DNA of 64,000 bases from Metellina segmentata (lineage: Eukaryota; Arthropoda; Arachnida; Araneae; Tetragnathidae): assembly GCA_947359465.1 (NCBI GenBank), contig OX375878.1, positions 80,827,627 to 80,891,626 of the forward strand, written 5' to 3'. Below the pieces are notes generated by a model that saw nothing but the letters and a program-made list of their open reading frames with translations, searched no databases and was not told where the DNA came from. Shown piece by piece: positions 34,301 to 44,080 of this stretch. Made by a program: the position numbers and the translations under genes. How positions within the stretch are numbered: the first letter of the stretch is position 1; each line of letters begins with the position of its first letter.

Positions 34301-34631
34301 TATTTTCATTTGAGAAACCTGGGTCAACAGGAACCGAAACAATCGGATTTGGATCATTTTCCTCTTGTTCGGCTAAATCATACGAAGGCAAGTCGAATTT
34401 CGGAGAAGCAGGATTTTGTATTTTTAAGGGATTACTTTGTTTCCGTCTTTTCTTGGTCTTGGGTTCATTGTTCATTGCATCCATAGAGGAAGGCAAAAAT
34501 TTGTCAGTTGAAGCAGGAGTGTGTGGAGTTGCATTTGTATCACCATCTGTGGATAAATCACTTTGCATAGTTGGAGACACAGATGGCAATTTTAGCTCAA
34601 TAGCCTCAACAAGTTCACTTTCCACACTCAT
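31311..34631 (-). CDS. Large multi-C2H2 zinc-finger protein (1106 codons from first Met in this exon)
   Basis: Probably a nuclear DNA-binding regulator. A basic stretch KTKKRRKQSNPLK (58-70) is a likely nuclear signal. I see about eleven C-x2-C-x12-H-x4-H fingers, starting near residues 250, 321, 439, 504, 583, 623, 680, 723, 808, 891 (irregular) and 960. Those at 250, 321, 680 and 723 share an unusual signature (FCNKYFLKTHKANKHGI and close variants); the one at 439 is related, the others are more diverged. Ser/Asn-rich linkers separate them. The C-terminus ends VTVAFTLTPA. The exon runs to 34677, where a minus-strand TTTGTTTCAG acceptor occurs, and the frame stays open from there to the Met (YPCNIGNDKKYYLLK, with one base completing a split codon). 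The true protein therefore probably starts in an upstream exon. One uninterrupted 3.3-kb frame argues for a functional gene. I do not recognise a named orthologue. Confidence 0.92.
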   Translation of the reverse strand: MSVESELVEAIELKLPSVSPTMQSDLSTDGDTNATPHTPASTDKFLPSSMDAMNNEPKTKKRRKQSNPLKIQNPASPKFDLPSYDLAEQEENDPNPIVSVPVDPGFSNENNFLEKSKTPDYISQKGSLSRVTNALFNNKLREAAKSSTNSSKSKDSSLQSLTDISSPESTEEHITNNEYKNSIQNAYPQMPPLLPINPVDIARDAVKLSSVYPFSDFSSPIPQGNLNLTVSQRSFITSSGVRVFNPEAYCELCEKEFCNKYFLKTHKANKHGICSVDNNNTGGYSYKVSYKNMQMNPQAAQQMITQMCENGATFGSTDSYCNICQKYFCNKYFLKKHRQNIHGIQEEVVFNPSSIHVPVISSPLPLVRGASYESKSAENSGQSTKDEESKMNVSMENIKNSLNSTLPLLNGSSPLTNSQCKKQVQSINLKEKKSEKFLCELCNIEFCDKCYLDNHKANKHGQAKIIGTEFPEFSEIGKVENAEKSSSRLDDIDEPKENFKGQMCAPCMKNFTSAESFQYHMLEVHGASIKEEDDAQRSSDVLTKRNGQINFENDSIVNTADKSPSSLEMESSNSSTDSGFYNCTLCLMKCTDKRSFLAHLESEHNIIGSSTLDLCPNPEATICDICQEQCHDRIAFVTHRLKVHGIVPPNLEAFTDGVENGDYAGMYQNVKQKGGGSSFCQICNKELCNKYFMKTHMMKMHGIDVDKVQQERWPTAPGGGVYCDICQKFLCSKYFLKVHKQNVHGIIDDSTKYSLIGSPPYNNNIPVNEKKFDWHSPEFAPGLKVNTPDLVPNAEEAIKRNNSNLFFCEICGQEFGDKILLQVHLVNKHVKSSESKAYSNNIASAFSHSTEDSKDALNSGVLPCSCCSFVNLDDSSKLSQVNSLELKTISCIVCNVTYRQSDYHTHHLSHGVSLPAGKKFPNIENGIHELSIGFGLSGNSVFGSNDDNKQQPRKFKRFRCSKCDKTFRTKLRCLHHIQVMHKSKRGLSGLCDQQSPSKKSSLNNTHFRKVPEHKVNSQTHENGTGLIGGKEDRASILSSDFQDAAHMPVSYQLPKNSDVIMQPFHLSEPAPEGVSKQNLFVPSLVYLPVSKKVSETVTVAFTLTPA

Positions 34632-34677
34632 TTTAAGTAGGTAATATTTTTTATCATTTCCAATGTTACATGGATAC
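34632..34677 (-). CDS. Probable N-terminal extension of the zinc-finger exon
   Basis: On the minus strand the 46 bases between the AG at 34678-34679 and the ATG at 34629-34631 contain no in-frame stop: one base of a split codon, then fifteen codons reading YPCNIGNDKKYYLLK. If the acceptor is used, an upstream exon must end with two bases of a codon. If the bases are 5' UTR instead, the ATG at 34631 is the start. Confidence 0.5.
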
Positions 34678-36146
34678 CTGAAACAAAAATAAAATTATTC
34701 CAGTTGCTTTCATCATGCAATTCCAAAATATTCAATTTCATAATGTTTTAAAAGATAGTCTTTTCTTTTTCAAAATACCTTGTGGATCTTTTTCTGATGT
34801 AATGATTACAACAAAAACTTTGAGCATTCAAACAATGGAAAAGAAGCAATTGTATTCAAAATTATACCTCAGTAAAGAATATGCAACTGTAGATAATGAG
34901 AATTTTTGAGAAATATATTTCTTTAAAATTATCAAGATTATTCATAAAAATTTATTTCTTTTTAACACAAAATGCAAACATTTGTGACTCTAGGTCTGTT
35001 TTTAAACTAATAACATTAATTTTGCAGCATACATAAAATACAGTTTAATTCCCATTGTTTGTGTCTATTTAGTATCAATTTTTAATTTTTCCAAGGTAAA
35101 ATACTACAAAAGTAGAATTTTTAACATCAACCTTCATTAATTTTAAGTGTGCATTTAAGTGCATATTGAGGAACAGAATAGTGCCTGGGTCTATTGGAAA
35201 ATTTCTGAACAGAGTGGAAAAAATTTCATTACGTATATTTTTACTTGTTACTTTTCAAAAACAATTTGGCAAATCCTAAATGTTACCTAAATAACATTCA
35301 AATATTTTTTTCTTTTGGAATCGAAAACTGAAAAAAAGCATTTGAATTGTTTGGTTGTTTTTTTAAGATTTAGAATTTGTTGATTGATGTTATTTAGTTT
35401 TGGATGTCAGGAACAAAATTGATCTTGACTAATCTTGGTAAACTAATTGCAAAAGTTATTTTCCAGAATCAACGACTTAGAATGTTTTAGTATCCATGGC
35501 CAGGATATGTTAAAGGATTCTCTAAATGCATTCCACACATTATAAAACATTGAGAATAAGTTTTTTCCACAAAATATTACTGGTTGTTTTGTTTCTTTGT
35601 TCCAATACAGGGGCTTGGAAAATGTGAAACATATTTGTACTGTGGTGTGCATCCTCTTTCCCAAGTTCAAAATTTATTAAGTCTTCATTGCACATCTATA
35701 CATTTCACTAGCATGTAAACTTGTATTATTTGTATAGTGACAAAAATAAAAATTTAACCAAAATGGGATATATTTTCCAATATTGCTTTGTTTAAATACA
35801 GGTTTGAAGTATGGAGGGTAGTTAAATTAGCATCACACTGTACCATCACAAAGGGATATTGCAGACGGTACAGGATTGAACGGAAAGATCCAAGGTATGA
35901 GCTATGGAGCAGCATAAATTGCTAAACCTACACAGAAAAGCACAGATCATGTAATTGAGTAGTCTGACTAAAAGCAATGATAAATCTGGAATTAATACAG
36001 AAAGGAAATGTAAGCAAACATAAAAATAGTTTGTTGCAAAGGAATATTGAATAATCTACGATGTAATTGAAATAGATGTTCAGACAATTGTGGTGACACA
36101 AGATGTGAACCTTAAACCATATATTTCATTGTAATAAGAATTAAAA
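34678..36146 (-). other. Probable intron or 5' flank of the zinc-finger gene
   Basis: AT-rich, free of recognisable TEs and of convincing coding. It begins with the acceptor at 34678-34679. No matching donor could be assigned with confidence. Confidence 0.4.
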
Positions 36147-36559
36147 CATGGTTCTCACACCTTTGTCTGCAAAAAATTTAAGGACTTTTCAAAAAACCCA
36201 AATTTTTTTCAAGGATCTGAAAAAACAAGGCACGCGCAAAAATTGTCAATAAAAAATTTTTAAGAAGCCCCGACAGTATTTTTACTTTATTTTCTTCACT
36301 CATGCTATCTACTGTGCTTAGTCTAATATATATATCACGTGGTGTCAAAGTGCGTAACACTGGCTCTATTCAGAATGATGCTCAAATGGCGCACCTGCCG
36401 AGAAGGAAACTAGTCTGGACAAGTTCCAATGCAAGACAAAATTAAACAATTTTGCACTTGTAAAAAAAATCAAGTACTTTCAAGGACTTTTTACCAAGTT
36501 CCGTAATTTTCAAGGGACCCTAGTTCGGAAAAATAAATTCAAGGATCGTGGGAACCCTG
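36147..36559. mobile_element. hAT-like MITE
   Basis: Ends CATGGTTCTCAC (left) and GTGGGAACCCTG (right) are imperfect inverted repeats, and inner phrases AAGGACTTTTCAA and TTCAAGGACTTTTT reinforce the pattern. The CAGGGTTCCCAC-type terminus is common among animal hAT MITEs (family knowledge). The expected 8-bp duplication is unclear; only TAAAACA-like flanks are shared. Minus-strand frames inside are not genes. Confidence 0.5.
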
Positions 36560-36871
36560 TAAAACAGAAAGATAAATGCTGTTTTTTATAATTTTATTTC
36601 ATTTTGAGGTACAAATGTGCATATCAATGTTCATATTAGTAAAATTCTGTAACACAGTACTGGCACATGGACACAAATCGATTAAAATTTGTTGTTTTTT
36701 GGATAGGCCCGCTATATGAGATGCCTTCTACTAGTACAAACCTACAACAGGTTACCCAATTTGCAATGGTTTCATGTTATTGAGTCAAACAAAATGTGGA
36801 AATAAATTCAGAGAATGTGGTTTTAAATCTTTTCCAAACAAGGTATATGGGGCATTTCACAGTATTAAGTT

Positions 36872-36966
36872 GTTACAGACTCTACACTTCAGAAACATAT
36901 TTTATCCATATATTCTCTTACAGACTCTACACTTCAGAAACATATTTTATCCTTATACTCTCTTAG
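36872..36966. repeat. Two tandem copies of a 48-bp unit
   Basis: TTACAGACTCTACACTTCAG followed by AAACATATTTTATCC occurs twice in a row with few differences, next to the left inverted repeat of the transposon. Each unit carries one 14-bp motif. Confidence 0.85.
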
Positions 36967-37693
36967 AGTGAAAATGTTTAAGCTGAACTTCAAGTAATTT
37001 TATATTTTAGGATGTAATTAAAACATTAGCATTGAAAAAGATTTTTTAAATTCAAATTTTTATTAAATATAGAGATTTATATTGCATGTTACGGACTACA
37101 TTAAAGGGACATGGATTTTTTTTACTTATATGGAAATGGCATTCCCTCTGAAACTAGCTGTTATTTCTATCTATTAAAATTTTCTTTTTACATTTTAGTT
37201 CATATATTAAATATCTGCACCACAAAATAAAAATTGGTAAGGACAAAAATAATTTTAAATGAATTATTTAAAACACAACTCCTTGTTTACAAGCCTGTTA
37301 CGGACTCTACACATTTGTCTCTTGTGAATATTAATGAAAATACTGAGAACTGTGTTCAAACTATTACAACAAAATTGTTTTTCTTTTCAATAGTGTCTAT
37401 GATTGATGAAATTTTTTGGCGATTTCCTCATTATATGCAAAACGTGCCAAAGAACCAATTGGTGTCAGGGTCAATGGATACAATTGGCAGATAAGTGTCC
37501 CGGTTAATTTCTTCAAACTCTACTTTTGGCATAGCTTTAAATTTGTTTGTTGATATGGGTTAAAGGTCAAACTTAACAGCCAATTTCTTTTCTGGCAACA
37601 TTTTCACTCTTTGCCCTGGCCACAGCGGTTATTACTGTTAAGTGCAGATATCCAAGTGCCTACTTTAATGTCAGGTTTGGAAATGCTTTGGAT

Positions 37694-38619
37694 TTATGAT
37701 GGAGAATTCTCATTCCTATGAGATCTCACACATCTTTTCTCAATATATTTGGAGTTAACTTCTGCAAATACTTTGCCATCATCAACATAAAAACTGTGCA
37801 TTCTTCTGGTGCCAGGGATTGATGTGACTGAGCTCCATCTATTTTCAAGTTTAAACTCATCAACAGTTGCTACCACATCAGTTTCAGGTACAAAAAGAAT
37901 GTTTAGTGATTTAGCCTCTCTTTTATCAATGGTTTAGAAATCATAGGCATTAAATGTCACATCTTTTTATTTCTCCTCCTATACCATCTACTGGTCCTTT
38001 CCCATGTGGGAAAAAAATTACAGTTAGCAGTGCAGCCGTGGTCTTTCATGTGGTTTTTTAAATTGCTCACAAGGTTATACTTATTTTAAAATTGGCTACC
38101 ACAGCCATCTGACCAGTAATGAACATGTGTAAACGGTATTTCCAGTTTGTTCTTTACGTCATAGAAAATAATTCTGTTAAAGATGAAAACTTCCTTTTTG
38201 TGCAATGTGTTAGGACATCTGAAACAATTACATAGGAAATATGCTGCAGTTCTTCCCCAACCTTATAATATACAACAGCTGTAAATATAGTCACTTGCTC
38301 TGTTGACCAGTTCATGAGCTTTCATGATTTCATTTTGTTGTTTCAGGCTATTATTTTCTGCAAAATCCTCTTGAATGATAATCTGACTTTCTGTCAGTTT
38401 CTCTTTTAGATATCGCATGTTTTCTTGCTGCCATTTTACATTGTATACATGCCGGGCAAATGAGTGCAGCTGTTCTTTAAGAACTTGCATACCTTCAACT
38501 AAATCTGTTTCAACAGCTTCCTTTCTTTCCTGATCATCACTGGTAACCAATTGAAAATAGCTAATTGGTATATCTTCAATCAAATTCAAACAAGGTTGAA
38601 AAGAAGTAAAGATATGCAA
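37694..38619 (-). pseudogene. Broken transposase-like gene of the DFAEN type
   Basis: On the minus strand I can follow one protein through several frames. The N-part (38619-38263) has a coiled-coil-like helix rich in Glu and Lys, then IIIQEDFAENNSLKQQNE and KAHE. Next comes AVVYYKVGEELQHISYVIVS (about 38210-38275), then HYWSDGCGSQF near 38105, GPVDGIGGEIKR near 37985, and REAKSLNIL to IPGTRRMHSF (37900-37800). The order DFAEN, HISYVIVSD, SDG..Q, DGIGG matches a TE-linked protein family I recall from spiders, cnidarians and fish (DDE-like acidic residues; name unknown to me). Stops after the first block and several frameshifts make it non-functional. It sits centrally in the 36849-39336 transposon. 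Confidence 0.7.
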
Positions 38620-39336
38620 GTACTGGAAAACTGAAACTAACTTCTAAAAGTTAAATTTGAAGTAGTTTTTAGAAGTGAAAGTTTCATTTTTTAACTTTAA
38701 AGTTGAAGTTCTGGTTGTATAATTTTGTGTGCAGACAAGTAGTAAAATGGAAACCCTGTAGACAAAAAACATCATTCTTGCTAAATGTAGAATCCGTAAC
38801 ATTTTGTAGAGTCCGAAACAAAATTTTAGAAATTCTTAAAAAATAACAGAATTGAATAATAGTGGAAATCAGTGAACAATATTGTGACACTATTGTTGGA
38901 ATTAGAAAATATTGATTTTGGTAAATATAAAATCGTAATTAAAAATTTTAACAAAACTTTTCATTCTAATTTTGTTACGGACTCTACAACCATCAGTTTC
39001 ACAAGCTGTTAATTTTTATAGAATATATTTATCAATTAAAATTATTATCCATAATGGAGATGTGCCAGAACAATATTTGTCCCCAGTTTTTAAGTTTTGG
39101 TTTAAAAATCTGTTCAAGGCATTAAAAAATTAATATTTACTGCAGAGTCCGTAACATTAAAAACTTCATTTTTGATATTCTAAACGCAATTCTATGTATA
39201 ACATGAAGTGAAAAAAAGAAAAGAATGTGATACTTATGTCCTTTAGAATGTGCTCTCTCAATATATGTAATTAATTTTTAATTTTATTAAGTTTTGTTAC
39301 GGACACACCTATGTCTCAAATACTGTGAAATGCCCC

Positions 39337-41885
39337 ATATACATAAGCAGTTTTATAGGAACTATTTTTAACTGGCAATCTTAATCGAAAACAATGATAG
39401 ATTTTCATGAGATCTTGAAAATAATATACACATATTGTCCAAGGAAATAATTCACACTTTAAGCAAGTGTTGAAAAGTGTACAAAAATAAGACACATGCT
39501 AGTTTTACTTTTTCTTCTGATATTAGCCTCAGAAGTAATGATTTTTTTCCATCTATGTATTCATTCATTGATAACATAATACTACATGGCATTTTTTGTT
39601 CCTGGAAGAAAATTCTATATTCTCTAAAAGATTATTACGAATAAATTTACATCTCACTATTTCTGTTTTCATCAGGTACTACAAATACTTTTGACTATTC
39701 TGATGAGAATTGGTTGTGCACATAAGAGGAAGTAACCTGTTTAATCAAAGTCAAGTTCATTCAAAACTCTTTCCTAGTTCAAGCTTCAAATCCTTTGGTA
39801 GATTTTTGTATGTGATAGAATTAATAAGGGAAATGACCCATAAAAGATTTATTTATTTCAGTTAACATATTAGAATCATTTAAACTCTCTGCTGCTGATT
39901 GGTACACTACGCTTGGCCAGAAAAAAATAGAATTTCACATGAACAAAATCCAACAGCGAAAGTTTAGTACACCACTTCAGATGAACATATCAGTTTTTTT
40001 TTAATCAAACAAACATCTTTGAAGTGACCTGTAGTTGAAGCTCTTGAATTTAAGCATTTTAGAAGTTTCACAAGACACTGCCTGAAATTACACCAGCCAA
40101 GGTTTTTCACATAATCAGTTTTAAAGTGACCCCAAAACAGAGGTTTCAATCATAGAAGCATGTAAAACATTTTAGGAAATTCTATTTGTAAAAATAATAT
40201 CAAATGAAGCCCGATTTCCTTATAAAGGGGCAACATATGGGTTTAGTTTAGCACGACCAACCAGGACTAATAGACATATATGCAAGTTTATACATGATTT
40301 TCTTTCAGATATGAACTATTTAGAGTTATGTGATATACCTTAAAATTCAAGGAATGGTAGTAAGGCATCTTTGATATAATGGAACTAATAGACTTCACAA
40401 ATGTGAGACACAATGGTGGGAATTTGAAGAACATGTGTGCAAATATGCACATGAGCTACCTTTTACATCTTTGTTTATGCATCTTGATGGAATAAGGAGG
40501 AAAGAATCCTCCCTGTAAAGTGACATTCAAACAAATTGATAAACCAACCTTTATTTTAAGAAATCATGTTTATTTAATGAAATAAGTTTATAAACCTTTG
40601 CTCCTACTCAGTAACACCAGAAGCATGAAATTTTTTTAAACTGAAAACTGGATTCACTATTAGAAATGGTAGTATTAAATGAGATGCAGTGCTGCCAACT
40701 TAGAGAAACTATTGAGGGGAGTAAACTGCTTGCATCCTTATTTATTTTATTAATATAAATAGTTATCGGTACATTTATAATATCTATACCTCATATTAGA
40801 GAATGATCAGGCACTTCTGTTTTTGCAGAAAGAATATTTTCCAACTTAACTTACACTTGAAACAAGTTGGATAGCTAACAGGCCAGAAAGTAACTTTTTT
40901 TATGATTCATAAAAATGTATTACATTAAAATTTAATTTTCTTACCCGTATTAAAATGATTACTTTTAATTTAAAACTTTTAAGTAATATGGATTGGTATC
41001 ATTAAATACAATTCAAATGAAAGAATAAATGTAAGAAAGCCCAAACTTGAATTGTTTTAATCTTTAAAAATTTTACCTGCTATATATGTGTACATTAATG
41101 TTTAACATAAATCAATACCATCTTGAAACTAAACTGTTATTAGCATGTGTCACACATATCTTACAAGTTTAAACATAGACAAATTAATTAAAATCCGATT
41201 TTTAAACAAACCTGCTTTATATAGAATAAATTTGATTTTATGACAAAAATATAGCAAGTTTTTTCATACCCTAGCCATTGATGTGATGTGGAAAAATAAG
41301 GCCAGAAAACACATCATTAGCAGTTGGCTCACAACAGCAAATAAGGTCTTTGAATTATGTAGAAAAAGGAATCCCCGAAGAAATTTGTAAAAATTGCGAT
41401 AGACATGCTTAGGCTTTGTTATGGTTTAATTATAAGTGTCATGCACTGATAGTTCAGAATCAAGTGGGTGGCAGGGCCAAAAAAAGTTTGTTTTCTGTAA
41501 CATGAGCAAAAACATTAGAGTAGGTAGGTGGGAAAAAGTTTTTTTTTGCTAAATATTTTTTAGCAAACACTCAAAAGAAAATATTATCCGAGTATTAACG
41601 TTAGATTTAAATTGATCAGAGGTGTAATCAGTGATGTAAAATACCTGGGTATATTTATTTCTGCGGGTCAATATCCTGGATATATACAAGGGTATTTACC
41701 CAAATTGGGTATTTATAACTTTTCTTTAGGTTAAACTGCTTATTCACCCCTAAAGATTTTATTTATGACATATAATGTCTGAACTGAATAGTATCAGAGA
41801 TCAAAATGAAAGAATCTCTTTTTATAATTCTATTAATTATAACTTATCTTTTCTTCAAAAAGAAGTTTTTAACTTTTATTTAAGA
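39337..41885. other. No gene recognised
   Basis: AT-rich DNA. The minus frame at 39964-40149 and others have no recognisable motif. Confidence 0.45.
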
Positions 41886-42300
41886 CTAGCCACTGGCGTG
41901 GCCAGCACGTTGCTTTCGACAGTTCTTTTTGTGGGGCCACTACTCGCTAACCCATGGTGATTGCTATGAATTCGTAGCCAATTGGATAAGACATCATGGC
42001 ATTGCCAACACCTTCGCAAACCAAATGGAAATTTGTAGCCTATTGGAATGAATATTATGAACTATGGTTTGCTTCGCAAACCAACACCACAGGCAACATT
42101 GTGATGGCCTTATCATTGTCAATGAGGGCAAATTTGATAACAGCCATTATGGTGTTAGTTAGCCTTGCTAACCAAATTATGAATATTATAAACTATGGTT
42201 TACTTTGTAAATTCGATAAAAGCCACAATAGAGTTGCCTGTGGTGTTGGTTTGCTTCGCAAGCCAAATGGGAATTCTGCGTGACGTCACAATCTCTTGGG
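41886..42300 (-). mobile_element. Helitron fragment (second family), 3' end preserved
   Basis: On the minus strand the sequence ends GCAACGTGCTGGCCACG then GTGGCTAG followed by T, matching 18395. Blocks GGTTTGCTTCGCAAACCA and CACAGGCAACATTGTGATGG recur at 42068-42110, with a partial repeat at 42235-42270, so the fragment contains internal repeats. Similarity to the family continues weakly to about 42430. No 5' terminus was found. Confidence 0.6.
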
Positions 42301-42859
42301 AAAATATAAATACTTATTTGAAAAATTAATTATTAAAAGAAAATCAAATGAATAAAGTATTTATCTGGTGTCAAATACGTTGAAATTTTCAATCTTTTTA
42401 ACAACCCCAATTTTACAAAAAGAACTAAACAATGCCAGACAAAATGTTTTACATTTTTTTGCTTTCTTTCGCTGAAATAGTAAGAGGGTAGTAATTTAAT
42501 CAATTTAAAAATAAGTGCAATCTGCAAGGCAATTTAGAGAACCATATGCAGGATTACAAATGCACTGAATCATGGAATTTATTAGACATTGCACAGCCTG
42601 TGAATGGTAAAGTGAAACGGAGCATATGGAGATGTACTAGACAAGGCAAAGATGTTTCTGCTGATTAAAGGTGAAAATTAACGGTCGCCACTAAATGTTT
42701 GTAAGTGGAGACTGAAAAATTTTGCTAGTCGCCACACTTTCTTAAATTTGGAATTTAAAGAAAAAATGCAGACGGTTGAAGCGGGAAAACCCAAAGCAAT
42801 TGAGGGAAAGAAGGCATAAGATTAGTACTTGTGTCTGCACATGACCTGGGGTATTTCCG

Positions 42860-43046
42860 GTAAGGTAATTTTTAATTAACGTTGTACTAGAGTAACACAA
42901 CGGGCTATTGACGACGGTCTGGAATCAATCCTCTAAGGGAAAGATACGAGGACAACACCATTTAATTTTTACCACAGTCAGGTAACGAGGCAACACCTGA
43001 GTTGGCCCCTCACTCTCAAAACTTCCACACCTACCCAATGGGGAGT
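42860..43046 (-). mobile_element. Partial SINE
   Basis: Tail-proximal SINE sequence from GGTAATTTTTAATTAACG through GACGACGGTCTGG and CCTGAGTTGGCCCC to CTTCCACACCTACCCAA. The tRNA head is missing. I could not find a clear target duplication, so the right edge is approximate. Confidence 0.8.
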
Positions 43047-43088
43047 GCGAGTATTTAATGGAGTGATAAAATCTAAGAACGCTCGTAA

Positions 43089-44080
43089 GTGGCCACTGGC
43101 TACATAAAAAATTACTTAATTTTCACATTTACTGCTTATGCTAAAGGTTTTCATAAAGTTGCAAATAGGGAAGCAAAATCGATTAATATTCTCCATGCTG
43201 ACTCTTATTCCATTGAAGACAAAATCCATGAATTTAAAATTTCAATGGGATCAGAGCCAACAAATTCCTTAAACACGAAAAATACATCATTTCAGAATAC
43301 TTGGCAATACAGTATTCACTGCGACAAATTTCACATATGTTGAGGGAAAATAAGCATTTTCTCATTAAATAAAGAACTTGAAAGCAGTTTTATATCTGGC
43401 CATCAGCCATTATCAAAGTGTTAATTGCAGTGCTTTTCAATGATTTTTGGTGGGCTAGTGAAATATTCAATGCAAATCCAGAAAATGACAGCATGGACAT
43501 TAAATTTACACTGCTGAAAACTAGTTTAAAACAGTGGAAAAGCCAAAATTTGAAACAATTGTTAGTTCTTCGTATTTACTACAGCTCCCTAGCTATCCTT
43601 TTCCCATCAAGATCTTGTTTCATAATATGAAGATTCCTCTGAAAATTGGGAAAATCTGTCTTGTCAACAAAATCCATAATTGAACAAACCTGTAGGGTCC
43701 GCAACATGTTTTTTGTTATATCCTTCCATTTCTATGTTGCATACATATTTTTTCTCCATAAAATAAATAAAAAATTGCATTTTTGCCACTTTGAATGTGT
43801 CAGTCATTTCATTTAAAGAATAAGTTTTTTTAGCATCTAAGTTAAACAAATTCAGAGGGAATCATGTTGAAATTTGTCATAAATTTTCAGGTGACCAAGT
43901 GTGTAGAGTCCGCATTATGACATATTTTCTATCAGAACTCTCACATAAATTTTCTTACTAATGTTTTAGGTAGAACTACATTATGTAAAAATAATGATAT
44001 AATTCAATGTATTTGTTGCTTAGATATGGAGTTCAATCTCTAAATGTAGTCCATAATAATCAAATACTAAGAAATGCCCC
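43089..44080 (+). pseudogene. Second, partial copy of the DFAEN-type transposon
   Basis: The frame at 43089-43343 contains REAKSINIL followed by a region alignable with REAKSLNIL of the first copy. The frame at 43418-43630 reads VLFNDFWWASEIF, resembling the C-terminal domain of the same protein family. The 14-bp motif recurs at 43692 (GTAGGGTCCGCAAC) and 43902 (GTAGAGTCCGCATT). The right terminus at 44061-44080 is the complement of GGGGCATTTCTTAGTATT, a variant of the first copy's repeat. The left end is missing. Confidence 0.65.

Larger units (their letters stand above)
36849..39336 (-). mobile_element. DNA transposon with 18-bp TIRs and dispersed 14-bp motif
   Basis: Perfect inverted repeats GGGGCATTTCACAGTATT at 36849-36866 and 39319-39336, flanked by ATAT on both sides. 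The motif GTAGAGTCCGTAAC, or a near match in either orientation, occurs at 36872, 36919, 37297, 38787, 38806, 38974, 39142 and 39296, mostly in the outer parts. The middle holds a broken transposase-like gene on the minus strand. I cannot name the superfamily. Confidence 0.8.

Noticed and set aside
31606..34486. Several plus-strand frames and short minus-strand frames over the zinc-finger gene
   Set aside because: They are other-frame readings of the 1106-codon zinc-finger exon.
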